Position numbers and translations under genes: made by a program. This document shows, one piece after another, positions 1-11,400 of a DNA stretch of 33,304 bases. This DNA is from Chlamydomonas sphaeroides (taxonomy: Eukaryota > Chlorophyta > Chlorophyceae > Chlamydomonadales > Chlamydomonadaceae). A model generated the notes under the pieces. It saw only the letters and a program-made list of their open reading frames with translations, was not told the DNA's origin and made no database searches. Position 1 is the first letter of the stretch, and the number at the start of each line of letters is the position of its first letter. Location of the stretch: contig BDDC01000015.1 in NCBI GenBank assembly GCA_001662425.1, forward strand, positions 162,020-195,323. The letters are read 5' to 3'.

Positions 1-26
1 CAGGCTTGTGACGCAGGCTTGTGACG
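1..26. repeat. 13-bp tandem repeat at window edge
   Basis: The first 26 bases are two exact copies of a 13-base unit, caggcttgtgacg. The array may continue to the left of the window. From here to about 390 I see no gene I can support; short open frames exist on both strands but none shows a family signature or a convincing splice structure. Confidence 0.7.
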
Positions 27-393
27 TTCGTGTGCATGGTAGGTGGTGCCTTGTCCTGCATAAGGCCGAGAGCTCTGTCAGCATGGGGCGCACTACAGAA
101 GCACGCCTCCCCTATGGACGAGGCCGACATCGCCGTGGGCGCGGAACGGAAGTGGGCCTTCGCCATTGCGCGGGCAGGAGGTGGAGGCCGCCGAAGCGGG
201 CGTGCTACGCTGAGGCGGCGCAGGGCAGGCGGCCTCAGTCCCACCGTACCGGCATGCTGACTGCGCATCCACCATCTCCTCCCAACAACGACCACCGCCC
301 CATGTGGTGATTGCTACTTTTGTACAAGGCGGTGGATGTCATCCTTCTTAATGCGATGCGTGGAAGGCTGGGCTGGCACATCCGCTTCCGAGC

Positions 394-398
394 TTACA
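394..398 (-). promoter_or_regulatory. TGTAA poly(A) signal of the OPR-like gene
   Basis: The plus strand reads ttaca, which is TGTAA on the minus strand. It is the first such pentamer downstream of the TGA at 769-771 and would give a 3' UTR of about 370-390 bases, a normal length for volvocine algae, where TGTAA is the established polyadenylation signal. The assignment rests on motif and position only. Confidence 0.55.
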
Positions 399-768
399 TC
401 CGCCCAGCAACTGGTGGCGCGGCCAACCCGTCTGCCCTGCCTACACCACGTCCTGACGTGCGAGGCAGGCGCCAACAGCGGCGCCCCTGGCCCTACCGGG
501 GCACAGGGCAGCGCCGCCGGCGCCCGCGGGTCCCTCGGCTTCGTGCGACAGCCGCTGCTTCCCATCCCCCATCGGCAACAGACAACCCCGCTGCCTTCTC
601 CGGGCCTCCCAACCGCGCGCCTGCTCCAGTACCTCCGCTTGCGTCCTGCCCCTGCCCCTGCTCCACAGGCCCCCCCCCGCCTGCGTGGCCACCGCGGGTC
701 GACTCAACCGCTTGGCAACCACAGCTGCCGCTGCTCCTGCTAACCCGACCACCTCTGGCTGCAATTCG

Positions 769-3700
769 TCAACCGAGAGCCCCCGTCACTGCCGCCGCCC
801 TTCTGTCCTTTAGTACAACCTCCTGCCCCTGCCCCTGCTCCACGGGTCCCGCCGCCTGCTTCTCCACGCGCCGGCCACCCCTGCCTTTGCCCCACGCCTT
901 CCGCCGGTCCTTCACGCCCGCCTTGGCGGCGCCGCTCTCCCCCTCCGCCTTCCGCGCCGCCGCGCTGCGCTCCTTGGCCGTCTTGCGCGCCTCGCCCTCC
1001 GCCCACCGCGCCGCGTGCGCCGCGCGCGCCACGTCCTTCCGCATACGCGCCACCCTGGACAGCAGCCCGCTGCGCGTGCGCTTGCTCACCAGCTCGGCGT
1101 TGCGAGCCAGCACCTCATCCTCGATCGCCGCCACCGTGGCCAGGTCCGGCGCGTAGCCCTCGGTCCACGTCAGCCCGTGCGCCAGCGCCGTCAGCCCCGG
1201 CACCGGCAGCCGGGCCAGCAGGCCGCCGCCCACGGCGCGCGCTGCGGCCTGCGCCGCCCAGCCGCCGCGCAGCGGCACCCTCAGCCGTGCCATGGCCCAC
1301 ACGCCCATGGACAGCTCCACGGGGTCCATGTGCGGCAGCGCAGCCAGCAGCGCCGGCTCCAGCTCCGCCAGGCCGCCGTGGCCCAGCAGCGCTGCGGCCA
1401 GCGGCGGCAGCGAGGCGGGGCTGCGTGGCGGCGGCGTGGGCGCGGGCGGCGCGCCGGCCAGCACGGCCACGGCCCACAGCAGGTTGGCCAGGCCCTGCGG
1501 AGCGGGGAGGCGGGCGGGGATGAGGCGGTGGCGAGGGGATGAGGCGGTGGCGCAGGGCGCCCTTGCATCTCATGGCACGCTCCCCAAGGGGCCAGGCAGC
1601 ACACCGGCTGCCCGGATGCCAGGGCCTCACGGCCGTCCCCGCGCCCACCCCCATGCCCTGGCCTCAGGGACGCGCCGCGCACCTGCGGCGAGAAGGCGCC
1701 AAAGCCCAGCTCCCTGGCGCGGCCCGCCAGGCCGTCCCAGAAGCCGCTGTCCCGCCGCGGCACGCAGTCCGGCGGCAGCGTCGCCAGCGACCACGCCACG
1801 CTCGCCACGTCGTGCGCGCCCAGCTCGCCCATGCCGGCCGCCAGCCGCGGCAGCAGCGCGCGCGCCACCGCCGGCTCGGGCGTGCCGCGCAACGCGGCCA
1901 TGGCGTACAGGCAGGTGGCGGCGTGGGCGGGCGGCATGGTGGGCGCGCGGCGGGCGGCCTCGGCCAGCATGGCGCCCACCCAGGAGGGCGGCGGGCGGTG
2001 CGGCACGCGGCTGGCGGCCCACAGCGCGAGGCTGAGGTGCATCGAGTCCAGCTGGCTGCGCGCAGAGGCGGCGCGGCTGCGAGGCCGCGGCAGGGGCGGG
2101 AGCGGGAGGGAGCGGGACGCGGGCGAGAGTCAGGAGCGGCAGTGGCAGGGCGGCAGCGACCCCAGGGCAAATTGTGACGCTGGCACCTCCGTGCGGGCTC
2201 GCTCCCTAGGCCGCATGTGGCCGGACGACCTCGGCGGGCCCAGGTCCTCTGCGGCCCGTCCGGTGCTGCGGGGGCACGCTGGCGCGGCGGCCGGCGCACG
2301 CTCCGCACCTGAGCAGCGCCGCGGGCAGACCCTCGGGCGGCACGAAGCGCAGCCGGCACAGCGCGTAGAGCAGCATCACCGCCTCCGTGCCGCGCAGGCC
2401 GGGCACCTGCGGGCGGGAACAGGCAGGGCGGGACATGGGCGCTGCGCTCCGGGCAGAGGGCGATCTACGGGACTGCGGGACTGCGGCCTGGCAGCTGCCG
2501 TCAGCTCTTGGCAGCGGCGCAACGCAGGGGGCCCCCTCCCGGTCGCAGAACCTCCGCCTGCACCTGCACCCACCAGCTGCATGGCCCGCAGAAGCAGCGC
2601 GCGCATCGTGGCCTCCTGTGGCCGCGGCCGCCACGCCGCTCGGTCGTGGCCCTTGCGGGGACCCTCCGGCTCCGGCCGCGGCGCTGCCGCGGCCGCCTGC
2701 GCCGTCGGAGGAGGAGGCTCCGGCGGCGCGTGCAGGGGCCTAGGCGGCGGCCGCTGCAGCCCTGGCGGGGTATGCGAACCCCAAGCGGGCACCGAGGGGG
2801 GCTGCGGGGCTGGGACGGGGTGCTGAGAGCGCTGCGGGCCCGCCGAAGCTGCTGCAAGTTCCGCCTGCTCCACGCCGTGCAGCCGCTGAGGCAGCTCCGT
2901 GTGCACGCCCAGGGGTCCGGCCGGAGCCGGCTCCAGGAAAGCGAGCGCTTGCGCGGAAAGCGCCTGCGCCGAAGGCGCACTCGCCCCGGCTGCGTCAGCC
3001 ACCGCCGCCGCCTGCTCGGCCTGCGGCGGCCCCTCCGCCTGCGCCGGCTGGGCATGTCGCAGCACGCGCGCCGGCGCCTCGGCCGCCTGGGCCAGCGCCA
3101 GCTCCGCGGGCGTGGCCTGCTGCACGTAGGCGCTGCGCGCAAAGGCGGCCAGCGCCGTGGCCACGTCCTGGCCCGTCAGCGAGGGCGCCAGGGCCACCAG
3201 CCGCGGCTCCAGCCAGGCCATCTGGGGAGGGGGCGGCGGGCAGGAGGGCGGGGTGCGGTGGCGTGACATACCGGTGGGCGCTGCGATGCGCCAACCTGGG
3301 CCAACCTGCTGCAGCCCCGGGAACCCCGGGAAACCAGAGCCCTGCTTTGCCGCCGTGGCCCGGCACACCTCCTGCGCGTCCAGCCGCAGCCCGCAGCGCG
3401 TGACGCCGCTCAGCACCACCAGCAGCGACCGCGCGCTGGGGCGGTCGCCGGTGTACAGCTCCTGCAGGGGGGAGGCAGGGACGAAAGCGCACGGGGCGGC
3501 TACTTGCAACGGCCTTGGCATTTCGTTCTTGCGAGGCAGAGCCTTGACTGCACCTGCGCCTGCCGCTCCTTCCAGCCACCCGCCCGCCCCCGTCTACCCT
3601 TCTGCCCGCCGCCGCCGCCACCGCACCTTCATGCGCTGCCAGATGGCGGCCAGACCCCGCCCGCCGGCCTCCACCTCACTGCGCGCCTCCTGCCCCTGCG

Positions 3701-6700
3701 CCCCGTCGGCGGGGCCCTCTGCTGCTGCCGCGCCCTCGGGCTCCGGCCAGGCCAGCCCCAGCTCCGCGGCGCCCCACACCGCGTTGGCCAGGTCCAGGTT
3801 ATGTGCGGAGCGCAGCTGCGCCAGCAGCCCCGCCGTGAGCGCCTCCGCCAGGCGCGGCTGCGGCGCGTAGCCCAGCGAGCCCAGCGCCCACAGCAGCGAC
3901 GACAGCTCGCGGGGCCGCATGCAGGCCACGTGCGCCTCGGCCTGGGGAGGGACGGGTTGGCGTTGGGAGCGCGGATGGAGTCGGGCGGGGATTGGACGGG
4001 GATCGGGCGAGGGGGCTTTGGAACGTGGAGAGCGCCTTGGAAAGCGCCTGGCGTTGGGATACGCGGCGTGCAGCAGGGCGCGCGTGGTGCGTGGCATTGA
4101 GGCAGGCAGCCGCACGGACCAACCAGCCAGCAGAAGGCCTACCGTACGCCCTGGCCTCGCCACGCGCCCCTTTTTCCCCGTCCCATGTCCCTGAACAACT
4201 CCATCGTCCCGCCACCATCCCTTCTACCGCTTCCCCGGCCCCGTCCCGTCCCGCTCCTGCCCCGCCACCCTGTCCCCAGCTGACCTGCAGGCACAGCAGC
4301 TGCAGCGTGCTCAGCAGCGGCGCGTTGTCCAGCCGCGACGAGTCCAGCATCTGCGGAGAGGCATCCGGGCGGAAAGCGCATCGGCACCGCTTGGAAGCAG
4401 GACGCCACCGGAAAAGGAACCCGCAAAACCCCCGAGCGGCGCCCGCCCTTTCCTCCCCCCCACCCCAACTCGTCCGCCCGCACCTTGCGCTCGCACAGCC
4501 TCGCCAGGCGCTGGAGTGCGGCCGCCGTGGACACGCAGTTGAGCTCGGGGCACCAGCGGTGCACTAGCTGCGCCACGTGCAGCCACGAGGGCGCGGCGTG
4601 CAGCGAGGCCGTCAGGTCGCTGGCAGAGGTCAGGCGATCGGGCGCGGGGCCGGCGAAGGGGCCTGCTTGCGCGGGCGCGGCCGGGCCGGGCCGCGGCCGC
4701 GGAGGCGGCGGCGGGACGAGCGCGGGCTTGCGGGATGAGCCGTGCGGCGCGTGGCTCGGCGGCATCGGGGCGCCGGGTGTGGGGGACGGGTCCGCGCGGG
4801 GCGCGGGGCGCTCGAGGAGCGGCAGCGGGGGCGCGTGGGCCCGGCCCGGCGAGGCGAGCAGCTCGCTGGGTCCGGCCTCTGCCCCAGGCTCCAGCGTCGC
4901 CTCCAGCTGCTGCTCCGGCACCGGGTTTGTCACTGCCTGCGCAGCCGGCCCCATGACAACCGCAAACAGCGCGGTCAGTGTGGGATCCGACCAGTCGGCT
5001 GGCGGCGCAAGGCGGGGCCCCAGCTCCTGGGCACCGGGCTCTTGCGTGGAGCCCAGCTCCAGCCCAGGCAGGGGCTCGGCAGTTGCGGTCGGCGGCTCGA
5101 CAGATGCCGCCCTTGGCTTGACGATTGACGCCGTCGTCTCGACAGGTGCCGCCATCGGCTCCGCAGGTGCCGCCATCGGCTCCGCAGGTGCCGCCATCGG
5201 TTCGACAGGTGCCGCCGTTGTCTCAACAGGTGCCGTTGGCTCAGCTGCCGGCAGCTTGGCAGTGGCGCCACCGAGGGCCGGCGCCTGGTGATGCTGCAAC
5301 TCGGCCGCCGCCGATGACGTAGCGGCGGCCGCCTGTACGCCAGGTCCAACCGCAGGCCTTGCCGGCAACGCAACGGCCGCGCCAATGGAGAGAGCCGAAG
5401 GGGCGGATGAGGCCGCTACCGCAGCTGCAGCTGCAGGAGGGGCATCCGTGCTCGACAGCTGCGGCTGCGGCACCAGGTGCTGTGCCACCTCCATATGCGA
5501 AGCCCCCGGCTCCGGCCGTTCAACACGCTCCGCCGGGACGGCAGGCGGCTCCACCACCGCCGGCGCCGGACGCGCAGCAGGGTGCGCTGCTGCAGGAGCA
5601 ACAGCTGATCGGCTGCGCGCCCAGGGCCTGGGCGTCGTCGTACCAGCGGCCTCGGCCGCACCGTCGCGCCGTCGCAGCTCCTGTCCCTGCTGCTGCATAG
5701 GCGGCGGTGGGAGCGGGACGGCTACTGCGCCAGGGGGTGCCGCAGAGCGCCGCTGCCTCCGCGCCCTCTCCACGGCCTGCAGGTACAGGCTGGACGGCCC
5801 TGGCCCCGCCGGCGACGCAGCCCTCGCCGGCGGCGCCGATGGTGTGATGGGGTGCTCCGGCCCCGGCGCACGCTGTTGAAGCCGCTCGTCAGCAGCTGCC
5901 GGCCGTTGCTTCACCGGCGGTTGTGCTGCCGCCAGCGGCGTTATTGCAGCGGCCACCCCAGGCATCGCAGCGGTCCCTGCAGCGGCCGCCGCCGCCGTCG
6001 CACGTGCCGCAGCCACAGCCCGGAGGTGCAGGCTGGCTGGGCCGGCGCCCAGCCCTCCCGCTGGCGCTGCAGGCGTGCTCCGCCGTCCGGCAGCCGCCGC
6101 GCCCGAGGAACCAGATCCACCGGCGGCGCTGTCAGCGGACAGAAGAGGCCCATACCCAAGCTGTTGCTGCGGGTCCGGTCTGCGGGCCGTGGGCGCTGCC
6201 TCCTCGGGCTGCTGGGGGTCGGGGTGCACCGGGTATGGCTGGTGCAGCTGAAAGTGGTCCTGCAGCCGCGCGGGGCCGCCGCGCTGGCTCTGCGACTGCT
6301 GCGTCACGGCCCAGCCGGCGGAGGGCCGCAGCGAGGGGGGAGCGCGCCAGCCTGCCAATGACGCAAGCACGTGCCCCGAACCAGGCGAGGACCCAGGCCC
6401 GGGTTGGCGGCCCGGCGGGACGGGGCCTGAGCCGGTCGCCAGGTTGCGCAGGAGCCTCTCCAGGCGCTCCAGCTTGCGCCGGCGAACGCTCTCGACGGCC
6501 ATGAGGTGCTCAGCTGTGATGACGACCATGCCGTCATTGCGGGAGGAGGCGCTGGGGCCCGTGCTGGGTTCAGGGGGGCTGCGGGTGAGGGTGGCGCCGC
6601 CGCCGCGGCCGCTAGCGGCATGCGGGACCGCGAGCGGCCGCGCGTTGCGCGCAAGGCGGCCCGTATAAGGGTCTGATGGACCGGGGTTGCTAGTTGGTTG

Positions 6701-6871
6701 TGGCGCTGGAGATGGCCGAGAAGCAGCCGAGGCGCTGGATGTGGTAGTAGCGGGGCGTCGCCACCCTGCGCCAGCGCCGGTGCTAGCGGGACTGGTGCAG
6801 GCGAGCAGGGGCATTCCTGAGGCCGGTGCTGCTGCTGCCTGAGACAGAGAGGCGCCTGTAGCTGGCCACAT
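769..6871 (-). CDS. OPR/FASTK-like helical-repeat protein, probable organelle RNA factor
   Basis: I do not recognise the specific gene. Exons (minus strand, 5' to 3'): 6871-4484, 4350-4285, 3941-3627, 3461-3306, 3221-2574, 2406-2309, 2055-1683, 1494-769, giving about 1589 aa; all phases join. The first ATG in the frame is at 6871; a TTG-led extension to 6958 is less likely. Residues 1 to about 745 are Ala/Pro/Gln/Gly-rich and look disordered, apart from a basic helix near 115-145 (RRRKLERLERLLRNLA). From about 748 onward come helical repeats with hallmarks such as LQRLARL, ELSSLLWALGSLGY, DLANAVWGAAELGL, HLSLALWAASRV, DVASVAWSLATLP and GLANLLWAVAVL. This spacing is typical of OPR and FASTK-type RNA-binding proteins, which in green algae stabilise or activate single organelle transcripts. 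I see no RAP domain; the last 105 residues are a Lys/Arg/Ala-rich tail. The target RNA and organelle cannot be read from sequence. The true 5' end may include an unseen exon. Confidence 0.75.
5143..5247 (-). repeat. 21-bp in-frame minisatellite inside OPR-like exon 1
   Basis: About five tandem copies of a 21-base unit begin at 5143, 5164, 5185, 5206 and 5227 (plus strand caggtgccgcc followed by atcggctccg or variants). The first two copies are identical and the later ones diverge. Because 21 is a multiple of three, the array encodes a 7-residue repeat of the form AAPAEPM with PVETT variants, within the disordered N-terminal half. A more degraded copy precedes it near 5122. Confidence 0.85.
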
Positions 6872-8380
6872 GCTGTGTTGGGCTTGGGTACGGGGTGGCG
6901 AGGGACGGCTATCCCACGGCCGCCAGTGCCGGAGGTGGCGGCACCACACACTACCCAAAGCAGAGCCCGGCGCCGCTTAGCTGCTCGCGGCGACAACAAT
7001 GGACTTATGTGAGTACCTGCAAGCTGTCGGGGGTGGCCAGCTGCGCAGCTGGTGGAGCGCCGGCAGTCGCGGCCTCTGTGCAGCGGCCTCTAATTAGGCC
7101 CACCCAAAAGCAAGTCGTATACTATTGAACTCCTTGCGGCATGATGGCGCTATGCGGACAATTGACGTCGTTGTACGCATGAACACCACCGCGAGGCCAT
7201 GTCGGTCTGGTAGCAGCCGCAAAGCGTAGAGGAGCTACTCAGCTTGCTGCTGCATGCTCGCAGCATTCTGTTGGCGACCGGTCGGGAGTCTGCATTGGCT
7301 CGCGTTGTACGGCAACGGGTCGGGGAGCGAGAAGAAGGCCCTTTTCCGCCATATCTGCCCATACAGCTTGGGTTCCACAACCTCACCTACACCAAGCAAG
7401 CTTCTACGGTTCAGGTTGCCTTGCTATACTACAGCTCACTGCTTGTCGGCAACCATGAGCACTCACCGCATCCGCTGCCCCGCGGCCCAACGCCGGTCTA
7501 AGCGGGCCCCTGCGCGGCCCAGCCATCATGGGTCCGCTGAAGGAGGTTCCGGCTGAACCCTGTGCGGGAATAACAACCGCGGAGGGGCACCTTCTTCAAG
7601 GCCTGCCGACGGCAAGGGCCGTTGCTATCGACGACGACATCTTCCTATAGATGCACAGGTGCGCACCGCGCAGGCCTGCGTCGTCGGGGTTCGTCGCTAC
7701 TTCCTACGTGGCGTTGGTCTCTGGACCGGCGCTGCCGAGCCTAGCTTTGCCTTGCTTTGCTTAGCTTTGCTACGCTAGCATCCACTGTGGTGGTCGATGC
7801 CGAATAATTGTTGTTCTTCGCACAGCTTGCGTTTCGGACCCGACCCGTGCCGACTCTTGCCTACGTTGCGGACTATCCTTGTCCACAGACCGCCCGCTTA
7901 CCTGACGCCAAAAGGTCACCCGAGGCTCGTAGTTCATGGCAGCAATTTTGGTAAGCTCAATTTGCTCATGTCGGTGCCCCCTTAACTTCTTTTGGACATC
8001 GTCTACATTCTGGCGTGCTGCCCTGACGATGTTTGCACCGACGCTGATCTGATTTAGACCCTGCACTGACGGTGTGTGTGTTCCGCGGCCCGCAGACGGC
8101 CGCTGACCCACTTTGTCAACGCTCAAGCCGCTCCATCGCCGCTGAAGACCTTGCCTGATGACAACGCAAGGACGGCGTGATGGCCCTCACGACACCAGGC
8201 GACGTCATCCCATGTCAAGACTTCAGTGCGGGTGGGTTGTTCGTGGTGGGCTCCGACCCGGGGCAGTTCCTCCAGCAGTTCCTCCAGCCTACACAGTTTC
8301 AGCTCTGCAGCCCAGTCAGCCTTCGTCAGCGTGGTTTATTTATGGCTGATACGGAATTCGGAATTCGGCGCGATATCTGT
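6872..8380. other. Intergenic: upstream region of the OPR-like gene and gene-poor DNA
   Basis: This stretch holds the presumed 5' UTR and promoter of the minus-strand OPR-like gene; AT-richer sequence lies at about 7085-7140. No TATA element is convincing. Further right, 7743-7772 contains a short slippery run with agctttgc twice and related ttgc steps. At 8357-8370 ggaattc occurs twice in direct order. No open frame here has a recognisable motif or splice pattern. Confidence 0.6.
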
Positions 8381-8421
8381 TGGTTGGTGGTGTCAATCTT
8401 CTCACCCCCCGGCCCGTGGTT

Positions 8422-8521
8422 ACTAGGGCCCCCCGATCACACGGGGCCCCGCCTTGAGGCGGGGACGGGCCGGGGGGGCTGGCGGCCTCCTAGTGGCCCG
8501 TAACTGGCGCTTCGGCGCCAG
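8422..8521. other. Cluster of compact GC hairpins, one with a TTCG loop
   Basis: Three perfect stems are visible. 8447-8453 pairs with 8458-8464 (ccccgcc / ggcgggg, loop ttga). 8504-8510 pairs with 8515-8521 (ctggcgc / gcgccag, loop ttcg, the very stable UUCG tetraloop if transcribed). Outside the first stem, 8422-8427 (actagg) is complementary to 8489-8494 (cctagt), with C- and G-runs between them that could zip further. It could be a structured RNA, a foldback transposon remnant, or coincidence in GC-rich DNA. Confidence 0.5.
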
Positions 8522-9060
8522 GTTGGACGTCGCACGCGGGCACGCGGAACGAATTGCTTACCCAGACGCCATCGGCCCTGTCCTAAGAGGAGAACACGCG
8601 TGCACGCCGCTAGTTGTACGACAACATGACCCCGCGACACACGAAGTTATTACGACACCACGAGTCACTGCGACACGACTATTCCTGCGAACACCGCAAT
8701 CCCACCTCCGCCTGCGACACGTACCACAGCACATCCCGCCATCGCCGTGTCTACTTGCCTGCGACACGACACCGTCACCCATCGTCACGGATACGTAGCT
8801 TTCCAACACGCATCCTGCGATTGCGTGCGCGTCACCAGCAGCGGCCGCCGTCAACGATCGCCTTCAGTCCCCATGACCCTGCCATCGACCCCCTCCGTAC
8901 CGTCGCAATCGCCAACAAACCCATCAGCACGGCCCAGCACCGCCCGTCACCCGCAACACCGCCGACGGACACATCCTGCCAACATCATGCAACGGCCCCT
9001 CGGACTGATTGCACAAGACCCTCGGCACAACCCGCTCACGACCCCGACCCTCGAGAAGCG

Positions 9061-9117
9061 ACGCGACGACTGACCACCGTACGCGAGACGCAACGCGACG
9101 ACTGACCACCGTACGCG
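9061..9117. repeat. 25-bp direct repeat, two exact copies
   Basis: Bases 9061-9085 and 9093-9117 are identical over 25 bases (core actgaccaccgtacgcg), separated by 7 bases. The unit lies exactly where strand composition changes from C-rich to G/T-rich on the plus strand. No terminal inverted repeat or coding content ties it to a known element. Confidence 0.8.
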
Positions 9118-9368
9118 CAGATGACAGAAGGCCTCAATCGAGCACACCATCATGACCCATGGGATAAGCGGCAAGGCCGGGGCGCTATGTTGCGGGCTGG
9201 GATGCGGTCGGGCTTTGTGGTCACCTGTATGCAGAACCCCAAGGCGCGCCGAGCATATGGCGAGAGATTGCGTGGCATATGTGGTTGGTTCTTGGTTGGG
9301 TCTTTGCGGGTGTTGGCACTACGGGGCAGCCTTTGCGTCTGTTTGCAGTGCAGGGGCTGAGGTGCAAA

Positions 9369-10718
9369 ATGGAGCCCTGGAAAGGAAAAAAACGCAAGGT
9401 TGGGCGCGGGCAGGCATTTCGGTTTGGCTTCCCGGGTTTCCAGTGTTCGCGCAGGATGGCAGCGGCCTTCCATCATCCATACGACCTGCATAGGTCTGGA
9501 GCGGGACAGGGGTCCTGCAGTGCTGCCTGCCTTCGCTTGTCCGGCCCGGGCCTTGGGTCTGTCCCATATGCGCAGATGGGAGATCCGGCCGGCGAGTTGT
9601 CGCGAGATGGTTGCCATTGTGGCTGCGTCGCCAGGTTTGGGCGGGCGGGAAGGGCGCCTAGACTAAGCGGCTGTGTGGCGGTATATGCAAGCGCAGGTTC
9701 AGGGCCTCAGGGCTTCAAGCCATACGGGCATGTCGAGGCATGGTGGGCTATGGGGCAGCAGGGGGCTGGTGCGCTTTTGCTGCCGCCAGTTTGCCAACCC
9801 CTCAGGGCATCGGCACATGGTGGCTCGGCTTGGGCCGTCTTGCTCGCATGTCCTGGCTCAGTATGGGCATCACGATGGGCGATAAGACACTGGCGAATGA
9901 CGTTTGGTATGGAGTGGCTGTGGGGCGCCAGCAGGGTTTCCGGCCGGTTCGTGTGTCCCTCCCTTCAGCCGCCTATGCAGATGTGGCTCTCAGCGCCTAT
10001 GAGCTGTCGGCTATGGGTTGTACGAGGTGGGGGCCTCAGCTTCTTCGGCATGTGGCGAGTGGTTCCTGTGAGGTTTCAGAACATTGGACACGGCTTGATG
10101 GGTATGGTTGTTTGGCAGGGTCTGGGTGCTGTGCTGCTGCGCGCACCCATGTGTCCCAGTCCAGGAGCAAGCCTGGCTCAAGCGAGACCTGTATGGAGCT
10201 GGCATCTCCTGGCACAAGTCGGCGGTATGCTACTGGAGAAGGGCATGGCTGCTTGTGGGAGGCTGGCACTACGAGTCATCTACCGTGGGCCGATAGCCAG
10301 TGGGACATCGCAAAGGCACGCGCAAGTTCCGACCGTCTACGCGCATATCGGAGGTCTCCGGTGCCCTTCGCCCGCCTTCGTCCTGCCCTCGTCTGCCGCC
10401 CTCCGTCCGCTGCCTCCACCACCCAGTCGACATCCTGCCGCCCGAAGTCACAACAAGGCCCGCTCGCCTACAAGCCACAGTGTATCGTATAAGGTTGGCC
10501 TCCAGCGCTTGGTTATGGACACGTTCAAAATCAGCTCATGGGTTCAACTATTGTCGGGCCGTCGTCTCCTCGCCTGCCGCCGCGCTCCCGCCCCGCCGCC
10601 CGCTCCCCGCCCCCCGCCGCCGCCCCTTCGCATCCCGTCCCAGCCAGAACTCCCACCGAGCCAACCCCAGTTCGGCGCAACAGTCATCCGACGGTCAGCA
10701 AGGTCTGCATTGGCATAG
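9369..10718 (+). other. Unexplained 450-codon open frame (ATG to TAG), probably not a gene
   Basis: An ATG at 9369 opens a frame that runs 449 codons to TAG at 10716-10718. The product begins MEPWKGKKRKVGRGQ, is unusually rich in Trp, Met and Cys up to about 10300, then becomes Pro/Ser/Ala-rich where the DNA turns C-rich. I recognise no domain. Codon use lacks the G/C third-base preference seen in the spliced genes of this window. A second frame (9740-10492) is also open over much of the same stretch, which argues for a compositional effect. It is listed because such a long open frame in G/T-rich DNA is unexpected. Confidence 0.2.
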
Positions 10719-11327
10719 CCAGCCAGCGTAAATTCTTCAACATGGGCTTGTCGTCTTGGTCGCCTGCACGTCGCCCCCCTGTCGGTCGCCCTCCCCGCAC
10801 GCCACCCCTCCCCCACCCCAGCCCGCCTGCCAAATCGCCTCGAAGGTGTCGTCAGCTCCAAGTCAGCACCGTGCCGATCAGGTCTGCGTTTGGGGCCTTT
10901 GCACAGCCGAGCAGCTCAGCGTACAGGGCAGGGGTTCCGGCCGCCCTCCCTCCCCGCCTGGCCCTGTGTCCCGCGCCATCCTGTCCGCCAGAATACGCCG
11001 CCCGAGGCAGCCAGCCAAGTCAACACGCGTCCACCCGCGACGAAGCGTCAGCTCCCATGTGAAGGTTCGACTGCATGACAGCTTGGGTACATTGGAAACG
11101 GGCTTTCCTTCGCCATCGCCTCCCTCGCCGCCGCCGCCGCCGCCTTCTTCCTGTCGCTGTGGTGTCGCTGCCGCCCGCCCCTTCTGCCGCCTCTTGGTGC
11201 TGCCGTCGCCCCCTCCTGGTGCTGCCGCCGCCCCGCCCTCCCCTGCGCCCCCTTCCGCTGCCGCCCCCGCCTGCCCCTGTGCGCCCGTGGCCCGTCCACA
11301 GCGTCCAGCCCCTGGTCTGCGGTGGGT

Positions 11328-11400
11328 CCAGCATTCGTTGCACACGTGCTCGCCGCTCAGGTTTGCCAACCGGGTAGCAGCACACGTAGCACGTTTGCAT
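11328..11400 (-). other. Possible decayed zinc-binding cysteine cluster
   Basis: On the minus strand one frame encodes QTCYVCCYP and, a few bases on in a shifted frame, LANLSGEHVCNECWTHRR. Joined across the shift this resembles a CxxC ... CxxC zinc-finger layout. Neither frame carries both halves, and no intron or clear gene model connects them. It may be a relic of a coding sequence, possibly from a mobile element, or chance. Confidence 0.2.

Noticed and set aside
311..1156. 281-codon plus-strand frame
   Set aside because: It is antisense to the last exon and 3' UTR of the OPR-like gene; Pro/Ala/Arg-rich translation of a GC-rich shadow with no motif.
6872..6958. TTG-led extension of the OPR-like N-terminus
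   Set aside because: Eukaryotic nuclear genes rarely start at TTG; the first ATG in the frame, at 6871, was preferred, though an upstream exon cannot be excluded.
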